From positions 2,439,001 to 2,503,000 of the forward strand of contig NZ_MEHJ01000001.1 in NCBI RefSeq assembly GCF_001746415.1: a stretch of 64,000 bases of DNA, in the 5' to 3' direction. This DNA comes from Streptomyces agglomeratus. GTDB lineage: Bacteria > Actinomycetota > Actinomycetes > Streptomycetales > Streptomycetaceae. Shown here piece after piece: positions 8,684-19,000 of the stretch. Numbering within the stretch: position 1 is the stretch's first letter; each line of letters opens with the position of its first letter. Below the pieces are notes generated by a model. That model worked only from the letters and a program-made list of their open reading frames with translations, made no database searches and was not told the DNA's origin. A program made the translations under genes and the position numbers.

Positions 8684-8724
8684 GCTGTGGGCGCCCGCTC
8701 CGGCAAGGAGGGGGCGCCCACAGC
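8684..8724. terminator. Bidirectional terminator between methyltransferase gene and ffh
   Basis: Arms 8684-8701 and 8707-8724 pair at 17 of 18 positions around a 5-base loop. It lies between two convergent stop codons (8672 and 8745), the expected place for a shared terminator. No long T-run on either side. Confidence 0.75.
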
Positions 8725-8744
8725 GCTGGACGTGCCTTCGGGCG

Positions 8745-10298
8745 TCAGCCCATGAACTTCTTGAACTCGTCGGGCAGTTCGAAGTCCTTCGCGCCCTGAC
8801 CGGCCGGCAGACCCAGCGCGCCGCCGGACTGGGCGGCCTGCTCGCGGCGCTCGGCCGCGGCCTGCTCCTCCAGCTTGCGCTTCAGCGGGTTGCCGCTCTT
8901 GCGCTTGCCCTTGGCCTGCTTCTGCTGCTTCTTCTGACGGCCGGGGCCGCCACCCATGCCCGGAATCCCCGGCATACCGGGCATTCCGCCGCCCTGGGCC
9001 ATCTTCGACATCATCTTGCGCGCCTCGAAGAACCGCTCCACGAGGTTCTTCACCGCGCTGACCTCGACACCCGAACCCTTGGCGACACGGGCCCGGCGCG
9101 AGCCGTTGATGATCGTCGGGTCCTGGCGCTCGGCGGGGGTCATCGACTTGATGATCGCGGCGGTACGGTCCACGTCGCGCTCGTCGATGTTGGCGATCTG
9201 CTCCTTGATCTGCCCCATGCCGGGCATCATGCCGAGCAGCTTGGAGATGGAGCCCATCTTGCGGACCTGCTCCATCTGGGCCAGGAAGTCGTCGAGCGTG
9301 AAGTCCTTGCCCTTGCTGCTCGCCAGCTTGGCCGCCATCGCTTCGGCCTCTTGCTGGCTGAAGGTCTGCTCGGCCTTCTCGATGAGCGACAGCATGTCGC
9401 CCATGCCGAGGATGCGGGACGCCATGCGGTCCGGGTGGAACGCGTCGAAGTCGTCCAGCTTCTCGCCGTTGGAGGCGAACATGATCTGGCGGCCGGTCAC
9501 CTTGGCGATCGACAGCGCGGCGCCACCACGGGCGTCACCGTCGAGCTTGGAGAGCACCACGCCGTCGAAGCCGACGCCGTCGCGGAACGCCTCCGCGGTG
9601 TTGACCGCGTCCTGGCCGATCATCGCGTCGACGACGAAGAGGACCTCGTCGGGGCTGACGGCGTCGCGGATGTCCGCGGCCTGCTGCATCAGTTCCTGGT
9701 CGATACCGAGGCGGCCCGCGGTGTCGACGATGACGATGTCGTGCAGCTTGTTCTTGGCGTACTCGACCGAGTCCTTGGCGACCTTGACCGGGTCACCGGT
9801 GCCGTTGCCCGGCTCGGGCGCGTAGACCGCGACGCCGGCGCGCTCGGCGACGACGCTGAGCTGGTTCACGGCGTTGGGACGCTGGAGGTCGCAGGCGACC
9901 AGGATCGGCGAGTGGCCCTGGCCCTTGAGCCACAGGCCGAGCTTTCCGGCGAGGGTCGTCTTACCGGCGCCCTGGAGACCCGCGAGCATGATCACGGTGG
10001 GCGGGTTCTTGGCGAACCGCAGGCGGCGGGTCTCGCCGCCGAGGATGCCGATGAGCTCCTCGTTGACGATCTTGATGACCTGCTGCGCGGGGTTCAGCGC
10101 CTGCGAGACCTCGGCCCCGGCGGCACGTTCCTTGACTTGCTTGATGAACGCCCGGACGACGGGCAGCGCGACATCCGCTTCCAGCAGCGCGATACGGATC
10201 TCACGTGCCGTGGCGTCGATGTCCGCCTCGGACAGGCGGCCCTTGCCCCGGAGGCTCTTGAATGTCGCTGCGAGGCGGTCGGAAAGAGTATCGAACAC
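8745..10298 (-). CDS. ffh: Signal recognition particle protein (SRP54/Ffh)
   Basis: 517 residues. GTPase that binds signal sequences with 4.5S RNA and delivers ribosomes to FtsY (also in this window). The N domain starts VFDTLSDRLAATFKSLRGKG; the P-loop GLQGAGKTT is at residues 107-115; DTAGRLGID and TKLDGDARGG-type G motifs follow (here SKLDGDARGG). The methionine-rich M domain contains KLLGMMPGMGQIKEQ, then a Gly/Met and Lys-rich tail. The GTG start at 10298 matches family starts better than the GTG 13 codons upstream. Confidence 0.98.
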   Translation of the reverse strand: MFDTLSDRLAATFKSLRGKGRLSEADIDATAREIRIALLEADVALPVVRAFIKQVKERAAGAEVSQALNPAQQVIKIVNEELIGILGGETRRLRFAKNPPTVIMLAGLQGAGKTTLAGKLGLWLKGQGHSPILVACDLQRPNAVNQLSVVAERAGVAVYAPEPGNGTGDPVKVAKDSVEYAKNKLHDIVIVDTAGRLGIDQELMQQAADIRDAVSPDEVLFVVDAMIGQDAVNTAEAFRDGVGFDGVVLSKLDGDARGGAALSIAKVTGRQIMFASNGEKLDDFDAFHPDRMASRILGMGDMLSLIEKAEQTFSQQEAEAMAAKLASSKGKDFTLDDFLAQMEQVRKMGSISKLLGMMPGMGQIKEQIANIDERDVDRTAAIIKSMTPAERQDPTIINGSRRARVAKGSGVEVSAVKNLVERFFEARKMMSKMAQGGGMPGMPGIPGMGGGPGRQKKQQKQAKGKRKSGNPLKRKLEEQAAAERREQAAQSGGALGLPAGQGAKDFELPDEFKKFMG

Positions 10299-10387
10299 GG
10301 CGGTCGCGAATCCTCGGGTCAGGGGGCGGGTGGACACAGATGCCCCCAGGGTATCTGTCCGTCTGCGGTGGGGTCTGCCCCCTTCCC

Positions 10388-12868
10388 CTACCGCAGCGCG
10401 CCCTCCAGCGCCCGGGCCACCTCGGCCGCCTCGATCTCCGGAAGCGGGGCGCCCTCGGGGCCTGTGACGTAGAACGCGTCGACCGCGTTCGCGCCCAGCG
10501 TCGAGACGTGGGCGCTGCGCACCCGTACCTTCGCCGCCTCCAGCGCGTGGCCGATGCGGTGCAGCAGCCCCGGGGCGTCCTGGGCGCGCACCTCGATCAC
10601 CGTCGCGAGGCTGGAGCCGGCGGGTGCGACCGTGACGCGCGGCGGCGGTGCCTGGGCACCGCGCCTGCGCGGGTTCTTCTCGTACGCGCGCTCCCGCTCC
10701 GCCAGTCGCGCGGGGATGTCCAGCGAGCCGTCCAGGGCGCGTACGAGATCCGCCCGCAGGCGGGCTGCCTGCGGCAGCGCCCCGTACTCGGCCGCCACCC
10801 GCCAGTCGAGCAGCAGGACGCCGCTGGGTCCGCGCGTGCCTTCGGCCGCCACCGAGTCGGGGAGTCCGGCGGCCCGCAGCTCCGCCGTGCGGACGGTCAG
10901 CCGGTGCATCGCCAGTACACCGGCCACGGCCGGCAGCACACCGGGCTGGTCCGGTACGGCGATCAGCAGCTCGACGCCCAGGGGCTCGGGCTCCTCGCCG
11001 GCGTCCTCCTCCTGCGCCTCGGGCTGCGCGCGCAGTGACAGGACGGGCCCGCCGGTACGGAAAGCCTCGATGGCGAGACGTTCCTGCTCGGCGCTGGGGG
11101 CGGCGGGCTCCGGTGCGGCCGGTTCCTCGCCCGCGAGGACGGCGGCCACGCGCTTGACCAGGTCGGTGACGAGCGAGGCGCGCCAGGTGGACCAGGCGGC
11201 GGGCCCGGTGGCCAGGGCGTCGGCCTCGGTGAGCGCGTGCAGGAGTTCCAGGGTGCCGGTCGCGCCGACCGCGTCGGCCACCGCGCGGACGGTGGCGGGG
11301 TCGTCCAGGTCGCGGCGGGTCGCGGTGTCGACGAGGAGGAGGTGGTGGCGTACGAGCGTGGCGATCACTCCGACGTCCGCCCGGTCGAAGCCGATCCGGG
11401 TGGCGACGTCGCGCGCGATGATCTCGCCGGCCACCGAGTGGTCACCGGGCCAGCCCTTGCCGAAGTCGTGCAGGAGGGCCGCGATCAGCAGCAGGTCGGG
11501 GCGGTGGACGCGGCGGGTGAGCGCGGCGGCCCGTACGGCCGTCTCGACGAGGTGGCGGTCCACGGTCCAGGTGTGCACGGGGTTGCGCTGGGGACGGCAA
11601 CGCACCCGCTCCCAGTCGGGCAGCAGCCGGGTGATGAGCCCTTCGGCCTCCAGCGCCTCCCACACGCCGATCGTGGCCTCGCCGGCGCCGAGCAGCGTGA
11701 CCAGTTCCTCCCGCGCCTCCGCTGGCCACGGCACCGGCAGCGGCCGCGCGACGGCCGCCAGGCGGCGGACGGCGTGCAGCGAGACCGGCAGTCCCGACTG
11801 GGCCGCCGCCGCTGCGGCCCGCAGCGGGAGCACCGCGTCGCGCTCGGGGCGGGCGGTACGGGCGAGCACCACCTCGCCGTCCTGCTCGACCACGCCCTCC
11901 GCGAGCGGGGTGCGGTCCGGCGCCGTCTTGCCGCCGAGCATGGCGCGCAGCCTCGGCCGGACCGACCGGGCGCGCAGGACCCGGTGGACCTCGCGCCAGG
12001 TGACGTCGCTGGCGTACGAGATGGTGCGGGCCGCTTCGTACACCTCCCGCAGCAGGGTGTCCGCGTCCAGCAGCCCGAGGGCGGCGGCGACCTGGTCCTG
12101 CTCCTGGAGGGCGAGGCGGTCGGTTGCGCGCCCGGTGGTCAGGTGCAGTGCGTCGCGTACGTCGAGGAGCCGGCGGCGCGCCGCGTCGAGCCCCTCACGG
12201 GGGGCGTCGGCCAGCCAGGAAGCGGCGACGGCGCGCAGCGCGGTCGCGTCGCGCAGGCCGCCGCGGGCCTCCTTGAGGTCGGGTTCGAGGAGGTACTGCA
12301 ACTCACCCGACCGCGCCGCCCGGTCCTGGCACAGCTCGTGGAGTTCGGGCAGCCGCTTGGGGGCGAGGTTGCGCCAGTCGGCCAGTACGGCGGTGCGCAG
12401 CCCGGCCGTGACGCCGAGGTCGCCGGCGATGTGGCGGGCGTCGAGGAGCCCGAGGTGCACCTTGAGGTCCTCGCCGGCGGTCCTGCGGGCCTCGGCGGGC
12501 GTACGTACGGAATGGTCAAGGGCCATGCCCAGGTCCCAGACGGGGTACCAGACGCGGTCGGCGAGCGCCGCGACGGCTCCCTTGTCGGCGCCGCCGTCGT
12601 GCAGCAGCAGCAGGTCGAGGTCGCTGCGCGGGGACAGCTCGCCCCGCCCGTATCCCCCGACGGCGACCAGGGCCGCGCCGCGCACCTCCGCCTCGCGGGC
12701 GGCCGTGGTGAACAGCGCCGCCAGCCAGTCGTCGGTCAGCCGGGCGAGGCCGGACCGGCGCGACGGCCCGGACCGCGACTCCTCCTGGAGAAGTCGCAGC
12801 CGGGCCGCCGCGTAGCCGCTGGGTCCCGAGTCGTCGGACGGTTTCGTGGTCTCTCGTGCGCTCGTCAC
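10388..12868 (-). CDS. glnD: PII-protein nucleotidylyltransferase GlnD
   Basis: 826 residues. Modifies and demodifies the PII protein in response to nitrogen; in Streptomyces the modification is adenylylation of GlnK. The nucleotidyltransferase motif GGYGRGEL (71-78) with SDLDLLLLH supplies metal-binding acids; a central HD domain has LLHDFGKGWPGDHS; two C-terminal ACT domains (LLIAVPDQPGVL and EVRAQDAPGLLHRIG) bind glutamine in the family. The GTG start has GGGAG six bases before it. Third gene of amtB-glnK-glnD on the minus strand, 51 bases after glnK. Confidence 0.97.
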   Translation of the reverse strand: MTSARETTKPSDDSGPSGYAAARLRLLQEESRSGPSRRSGLARLTDDWLAALFTTAAREAEVRGAALVAVGGYGRGELSPRSDLDLLLLHDGGADKGAVAALADRVWYPVWDLGMALDHSVRTPAEARRTAGEDLKVHLGLLDARHIAGDLGVTAGLRTAVLADWRNLAPKRLPELHELCQDRAARSGELQYLLEPDLKEARGGLRDATALRAVAASWLADAPREGLDAARRRLLDVRDALHLTTGRATDRLALQEQDQVAAALGLLDADTLLREVYEAARTISYASDVTWREVHRVLRARSVRPRLRAMLGGKTAPDRTPLAEGVVEQDGEVVLARTARPERDAVLPLRAAAAAAQSGLPVSLHAVRRLAAVARPLPVPWPAEAREELVTLLGAGEATIGVWEALEAEGLITRLLPDWERVRCRPQRNPVHTWTVDRHLVETAVRAAALTRRVHRPDLLLIAALLHDFGKGWPGDHSVAGEIIARDVATRIGFDRADVGVIATLVRHHLLLVDTATRRDLDDPATVRAVADAVGATGTLELLHALTEADALATGPAAWSTWRASLVTDLVKRVAAVLAGEEPAAPEPAAPSAEQERLAIEAFRTGGPVLSLRAQPEAQEEDAGEEPEPLGVELLIAVPDQPGVLPAVAGVLAMHRLTVRTAELRAAGLPDSVAAEGTRGPSGVLLLDWRVAAEYGALPQAARLRADLVRALDGSLDIPARLAERERAYEKNPRRRGAQAPPPRVTVAPAGSSLATVIEVRAQDAPGLLHRIGHALEAAKVRVRSAHVSTLGANAVDAFYVTGPEGAPLPEIEAAEVARALEGALR

Positions 12869-12919
12869 CCAGCAGCTCCCGTTGTCATGCGGTCCGGTCG
12901 GAGGATCCGGTCGGTCGGG

Positions 12920-14776
<1,857 letters not shown>

Positions 14777-14944
14777 TTACGTGCGGGTGAACCGCCGGAC
14801 CGGAAGCCGCGCCCCCGTTATCGTGTCGCAACCATCAAAAACCGGCCGCGACCGACACCCGGTTGACCTGGCGCGGGGGAGCCGAGTCGGGCTTCACGGG
14901 GTGACTGTCGCGGCCGGCGTCTTTGGCGGCCGTCGGCCGGGCCC

Positions 14945-16420
14945 TCAGACCGCCTCGGCGGCTTCGGGCAGCTGGGCTGCGAGCTGGTCGGTGAGGTCGA
15001 CGACCTCGGCCACGTCGCCGAAGTCGCGGGCGGCGGTGTCCACGGTCTTGCGGAGCCGGGTGTTCACCCGCTCGGAGCGCACGCGCCTGGCGACCCCGAG
15101 GGCCTGTTCGGCCAGTACGACGGACTGCTCGGGCTCGCGCTTCAGCAGGTGCACGGTGGCCATGCCGATGAGGTTCAGGGCGTACGAACGCTGGTGCTCC
15201 TCGTCCTTGCCGAAGAGCTCGACGGCCCGCCCCATGACCGGCTCGGCGAGCGAGGCGTAGGTGGGGCTGCGGCCGGCGACATAGGCCAGGTCGCGGTACG
15301 AGTGGGCGTTCTCGCCGTTCAGCTCCGCCTCGGAGAAGAAGCGGATCCAGTCGGGCTCGGGCTCGCCGTCCAGGCCCGCGTCGGAGAAGGTGTCCTCGGC
15401 CATCCGGACCGCCCGCTTGCACTTGCTGGGCTGCCCGATGTTGGCGTAGGCGCGTGCCTCCATCGCATACAGCATCGCCTGGGTCCTGGGCGTGGCGCAG
15501 TCGCGGCTGCCGTACTGCGCGAGGTGGATGAGTTCCAGCGCGTCGTCGGGGCGGCCGAGGTGGATCATCTGGCGGCTCATGCTCGACAGGACGTACGAGC
15601 CGAAGGGCTTGTCGCCCGCTTCCTTGGCGGCGTGCAGCGCGAGGACGAAGTACTTCTGGGCGGTGGGCTGGAGGCCCACGTCGTAACTCATCCAGCCGGC
15701 CAGCTCGGCCAGCTCGGCGGCGCACTTGAAGAGCCGCTTCGAGGTGGCCTGCGGCTGCGGTTCCTGGAGAAGGTCCGTTACTTCGTGCAGCTGTCCGACG
15801 ACGGCCTTGCGCCGCAGCCCGCCGCCGCACTGGGCGTCCCACTGGCGGAACATCATGGTGGTCGACTCCAGCAGGTCCAGCTCGGGCCTGGAGAGCCGGG
15901 ACGGCCGCCGCGACGATCCGGCCGGCTCCTGGCGGCCGGGCTCGCCGGGGGGCGAGGGCACCAGCCAGCGCTGCATGGGTTCGATGAGGGCGGGCCCGGC
16001 GGCGAGCGCCAGGGACGTGCCGAGAAAGCCGCGCCGGGCGAGCATCAGGTCGCTGCGGGAGAACTCGCTGAGCAGGGCGACCGTCTGCGGGCCGGCCCAG
16101 GGCAGGTCCACGCCGGACACCGAGGGTGACTGGTGGGCGGAGCGCAGCCCGAGGTCCTCGATGGCCACGACGCTGCCGAAGCGCTCGGAGAAGAGCTCGG
16201 AGAGGATGCGCGGGATCGGCTCGCGCGGCTGCTCGCCGTCCAGCCAGCGGCGCACGCGTGAGGTGTCCGTGCTGATGTGGTGCGCGCCCATCTGGCGGGC
16301 CCTGCGGTTCACCTGCCGCGCGAGTTCGCCCTTGGACCAGCCGCTGCGCACGAACCACGAACCCAGTTGCTCGTTCGGGCGCTTCCCAGCGTTCGTACCG
16401 CCTGCGCCACTGCCGCTCAC
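14945..16420 (-). CDS. nsdA: NsdA-like regulator of sporulation and antibiotic production
   Basis: 491 residues. An N-terminal helix-turn-helix-like region (about 29-65: SKGELARQVNRRARQMG, TSRVRRWLDGEQPR) is followed by TPR-like helices (for example LHAAKEAGDKPFGSYVLSSM, AMLYAMEARAYANIG). This matches NsdA, named for negative effects on sporulation and antibiotic production in S. coelicolor, where it also lies next to amtB. An odd ARRGFLGTSLALAAGPAL stretch sits at residues 128-145. The GTG start at 16420 follows GGGGGCG; a longer frame exists upstream. Confidence 0.88.
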   Translation of the reverse strand: MSGSGAGGTNAGKRPNEQLGSWFVRSGWSKGELARQVNRRARQMGAHHISTDTSRVRRWLDGEQPREPIPRILSELFSERFGSVVAIEDLGLRSAHQSPSVSGVDLPWAGPQTVALLSEFSRSDLMLARRGFLGTSLALAAGPALIEPMQRWLVPSPPGEPGRQEPAGSSRRPSRLSRPELDLLESTTMMFRQWDAQCGGGLRRKAVVGQLHEVTDLLQEPQPQATSKRLFKCAAELAELAGWMSYDVGLQPTAQKYFVLALHAAKEAGDKPFGSYVLSSMSRQMIHLGRPDDALELIHLAQYGSRDCATPRTQAMLYAMEARAYANIGQPSKCKRAVRMAEDTFSDAGLDGEPEPDWIRFFSEAELNGENAHSYRDLAYVAGRSPTYASLAEPVMGRAVELFGKDEEHQRSYALNLIGMATVHLLKREPEQSVVLAEQALGVARRVRSERVNTRLRKTVDTAARDFGDVAEVVDLTDQLAAQLPEAAEAV

Positions 16421-16847
16421 TGGAACGCCCCCATCCCGCCGAAAGCCTCTTTGCCCGGACCCCTGACAGAATGCCGTGAGTTGGGGCCTGTTGTCCCGGG
16501 GATGCGCCCCTTCGAACAGGAAACCGGCTTGCCTCCGGCATACCCACACGCGCAGTTATTCCGGGGTTCGCGTACCGAAAGTAATCCTACGATCACCCCT
16601 CCGGCCATGGCGATTCCACAAACGCCACCATTCGCCACCCCATCGAATGAACTCCCCTGCCGCCGGGCGCGATTCACTTGACATACGCCGATCGGGAGTC
16701 GGCGGAGCGATGTGCGCCGGGGCGCTCGTTCCGGCCCGCACCACCTCGGATGCCTCGATGCGCCGCCAGTCCGCCTCGACGGCAGCGGAGCGTAACAGGT
16801 TGACTCCAAGTCGTAACCACCGGCGCACTGGACCCGTTGGAGGGGGC
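16421..16847. other. Divergent intergenic region, nsdA / primase-like gene
   Basis: About 427 bases between divergent genes. It must hold both promoters. It is less GC-rich than flanking coding DNA in 16540-16680. I see no ribosome-site-supported small gene, no tRNA and no long inverted repeat. Confidence 0.5.
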
Positions 16848-17525
16848 ATGGGCTTCACGATCGGCCGGGAGACACGGTCCGGCTCACGGCGTCGCGGCCG
16901 CATGTCGGACTGCACAACGGTGGCCGAGTACACCGGGCTCTGGGGCTGGGCGGTCGTGCCGGGCGCCAGAGCGGGTTCCGCCGCGGCCGGTTCGGGTGCG
17001 GCGGGAGCGCGGGTCTGTTCCTGCGGCGTTACGCAGTGCCGGGCACCCGGCGCCCATCCGCTGGACTTCGCGCCCGAGGTGCCGGCGGGTGCCACCCTCG
17101 ACGAGGTGACGAAGACCTGGTCGGACTTTCCCGGCGCGTCGGTGCTGCTGGCCGTGGGGCGTTCGTTCGACGTGATCGAGGTCGCCGAGGCCGCGGGGAG
17201 GCGGGCGATCGTACGGCTGGAGCGGATGGGGCTGCCGCTGGGCCCCGTGGCCGCGACGCCGGACGGCCGCGCGCACTTCTTCGTCGCTCCCGGAGCCGCC
17301 GCGGGGCTCCCCCACCTGCTCTACCGGATGGGCTGGGACGACGCGGATCTCGACCTGCGCGGGCTCGGCGCCGGCGACCACATCACCGCGCCGCCCTCGG
17401 ACCTGGCGGGACTCGGCCCGGTCCGCTGGCTCCGCCCGCCCTCCCTGGACACGGCCCAGGCGCCGCCGCAGGCGCGGCTGCTGCTGGGCACGCTGGCGTA
17501 CGTGGCGCACCGCTCTCCGGCGTAG
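16848..17525 (+). CDS. Bifunctional DNA primase/polymerase-like protein
   Basis: 225 residues, the size of a single prim-pol domain. The N-terminal cysteine cluster C-S-C-G-V-T-Q-C followed by GAHPLDF (residues 57-73) is typical of the prim-pol domain found in many actinobacterial proteins. WGWAVVPG precedes it. No helicase domain is attached, so it is a stand-alone version and its in vivo role is unknown. The start at 16848 has a clear GGAGGGGG ribosome site. Confidence 0.8.
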   Translation: MGFTIGRETRSGSRRRGRMSDCTTVAEYTGLWGWAVVPGARAGSAAAGSGAAGARVCSCGVTQCRAPGAHPLDFAPEVPAGATLDEVTKTWSDFPGASVLLAVGRSFDVIEVAEAAGRRAIVRLERMGLPLGPVAATPDGRAHFFVAPGAAAGLPHLLYRMGWDDADLDLRGLGAGDHITAPPSDLAGLGPVRWLRPPSLDTAQAPPQARLLLGTLAYVAHRSPA

Positions 17526-17543
17526 CGCGGCGTTGGGCGGAGC

Positions 17544-17567
17544 GGCGTAACGGCGTAACGGCGTAAC
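17544..17567 (+). repeat. Three tandem copies of an 8-mer (GGCGTAAC)
   Basis: Perfect tandem repeat directly after the primase-like gene stop and just before the shared terminator. Copy number may vary between strains. No function assigned. Confidence 0.9.
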
Positions 17568-17569
17568 GA

Positions 17570-17609
17570 AAACGCCGGACGGGCTCGACAGCGAGCCCGT
17601 CCGGCGTTT
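17570..17609. terminator. Bidirectional terminator, primase-like gene / ftsY
   Basis: Perfect 18-bp arms (17570-17587 and 17592-17609) around a 4-base loop, with A-rich and T-rich edges on opposite sides, between convergent stops at 17525 and 17624. Confidence 0.85.
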
Positions 17610-17623
17610 CGCGTACCGCTTCG

Positions 17624-18847
17624 TCAGTCGCCGATCAGCGCGTCCACGAACGCCTCCGGCTCGAACGGCGCCAGATCGTCCGCGCCCTCCCCGAGGCCGA
17701 TCAGCTTCACCGGTACGCCCAGTTCGCGCTGCACCGCGATCACGATGCCGCCCTTCGCCGTGCCGTCCAGCTTCGTCAGCACGATGCCGGTGATGTCGAC
17801 GACCTCGGCGAAGACCCGCGCCTGGACGAGACCGTTCTGGCCGGTCGTCGCGTCCAGCACGAGCAGCACCTCGTCGAGCGGACCGTGCTTCTCCACGACG
17901 CGCTTGACCTTGCCGAGCTCGTCCATGAGGCCGGCCTTGGTGTGCAGTCGGCCCGCCGTGTCGATGAGCACGACGTCCGCGCCCTCGGCGATACCTTCCT
18001 TCACCGCGTCGAAGGCCACCGACGCCGGGTCGCCGCCCTCGGGTCCGCGCACGGTGCGCGCGCCCACCCGGTCGCCCCAGGTCTGGAGCTGGTCGGTGGC
18101 CGCCGCGCGGAAGGTGTCCGCCGCGCCCAGCACCACGCTGCGGCCGTCGGCCACCAGTACGCGGGCGAGCTTGCCGGTCGTGGTGGTCTTTCCGGTGCCG
18201 TTGACGCCGACGACCATGACGATGCCGGGGACGTCGGCGGCGCTCTCGGTCTTCACCGCGCGGTCCATGTCCGTACCGAGCAGGTTCAGCAGCTCCTCGC
18301 GGAGCAGGCCGCGCAGCTCTTCGGGCGTACGCGTGCCGAGCACCCGTACGCGCTCACGCAGGCGCTCGACCAGTTCCTGGGTGGGGGCCACGCCGACGTC
18401 CGCGGTGAGCAGGGTGTCCTCGATCTCCTCCCAGGTGTCCTCGTCGAGGTGCTCGCGGGAGAGCAGGGTCAGCAGACCCTTGCCGAGCGTGTTCTGCGAG
18501 CGGGCGAGCCGGGCGCGCAGCCGCACCAGGCGGCCGGCGGTGGGCTCGGGGATCTCGATCTCGGGCGCGACGGGTTCGGCTACGACCGGGTCCTCGAGGG
18601 CGACGGGCTCCTCGACTGCGGTCGACGCGTCGGGGAGGTCCACCTCCTCGATGGTCCGGCGCGCTTCGTCGCGCGGTGGCGCCGCGTCCTCGCCGACCTG
18701 CGGTTCGGCGGGCGGGGCGGTGATGGTCGGCGTGGTCGGCGGCGCCTGCGGCGGCAGCTGCTTCTTCTTGCGGCTGCTGACCACGAGCCCGCTGATGGCG
18801 CCGATCGCGACCAGGGCGATGACTACAGCAAGGATGACGATTTCCAT
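17624..18847 (-). CDS. ftsY: Signal recognition particle receptor FtsY
   Basis: 407 residues. Membrane-bound GTPase receptor for SRP. Residues 2-24 form an N-terminal membrane anchor ending in SSRKKKQ, followed by an acidic Pro/Glu-rich A domain (to about 105), then the NG domain with P-loop GVNGTGKTTT (214-223), DTFRAAATDQL, LIDTAGRLHT and LTKLDGTAKGG. The start MEIVILAV at 18847 is preferred because the hydrophobic anchor begins there. Pairs functionally with ffh about 8 kb away. Divergent from the permease gene. Confidence 0.97.
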   Translation of the reverse strand: MEIVILAVVIALVAIGAISGLVVSSRKKKQLPPQAPPTTPTITAPPAEPQVGEDAAPPRDEARRTIEEVDLPDASTAVEEPVALEDPVVAEPVAPEIEIPEPTAGRLVRLRARLARSQNTLGKGLLTLLSREHLDEDTWEEIEDTLLTADVGVAPTQELVERLRERVRVLGTRTPEELRGLLREELLNLLGTDMDRAVKTESAADVPGIVMVVGVNGTGKTTTTGKLARVLVADGRSVVLGAADTFRAAATDQLQTWGDRVGARTVRGPEGGDPASVAFDAVKEGIAEGADVVLIDTAGRLHTKAGLMDELGKVKRVVEKHGPLDEVLLVLDATTGQNGLVQARVFAEVVDITGIVLTKLDGTAKGGIVIAVQRELGVPVKLIGLGEGADDLAPFEPEAFVDALIGD

Positions 18848-19000
18848 AACGCACCCAGTATCAGTCACAGCGGTGTACGCAGAGCCTTGTCGGAGGATCA
18901 CACGAGGGGCTTCCGTAGGATTTGGACCTTTTGGGGGGACCGTACGGAGCCGTGCCCGTAAGATGCTGTTCGTTCCCCCCACCCCTGCACGGAGTTCCCC

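Noticed and set aside
10299-10337. Longer N-terminus of Ffh from an upstream GTG
   Set aside because: Family alignment starts at FDTLSDRL and the extra 13 residues look random; GTG at 10298 fits.
15700-16547. A second long frame on the minus strand across nsdA
   Set aside because: Arg/Pro-rich shadow composition with no motif; the helix-turn-helix and TPR-like protein in the other frame is clearly the gene.
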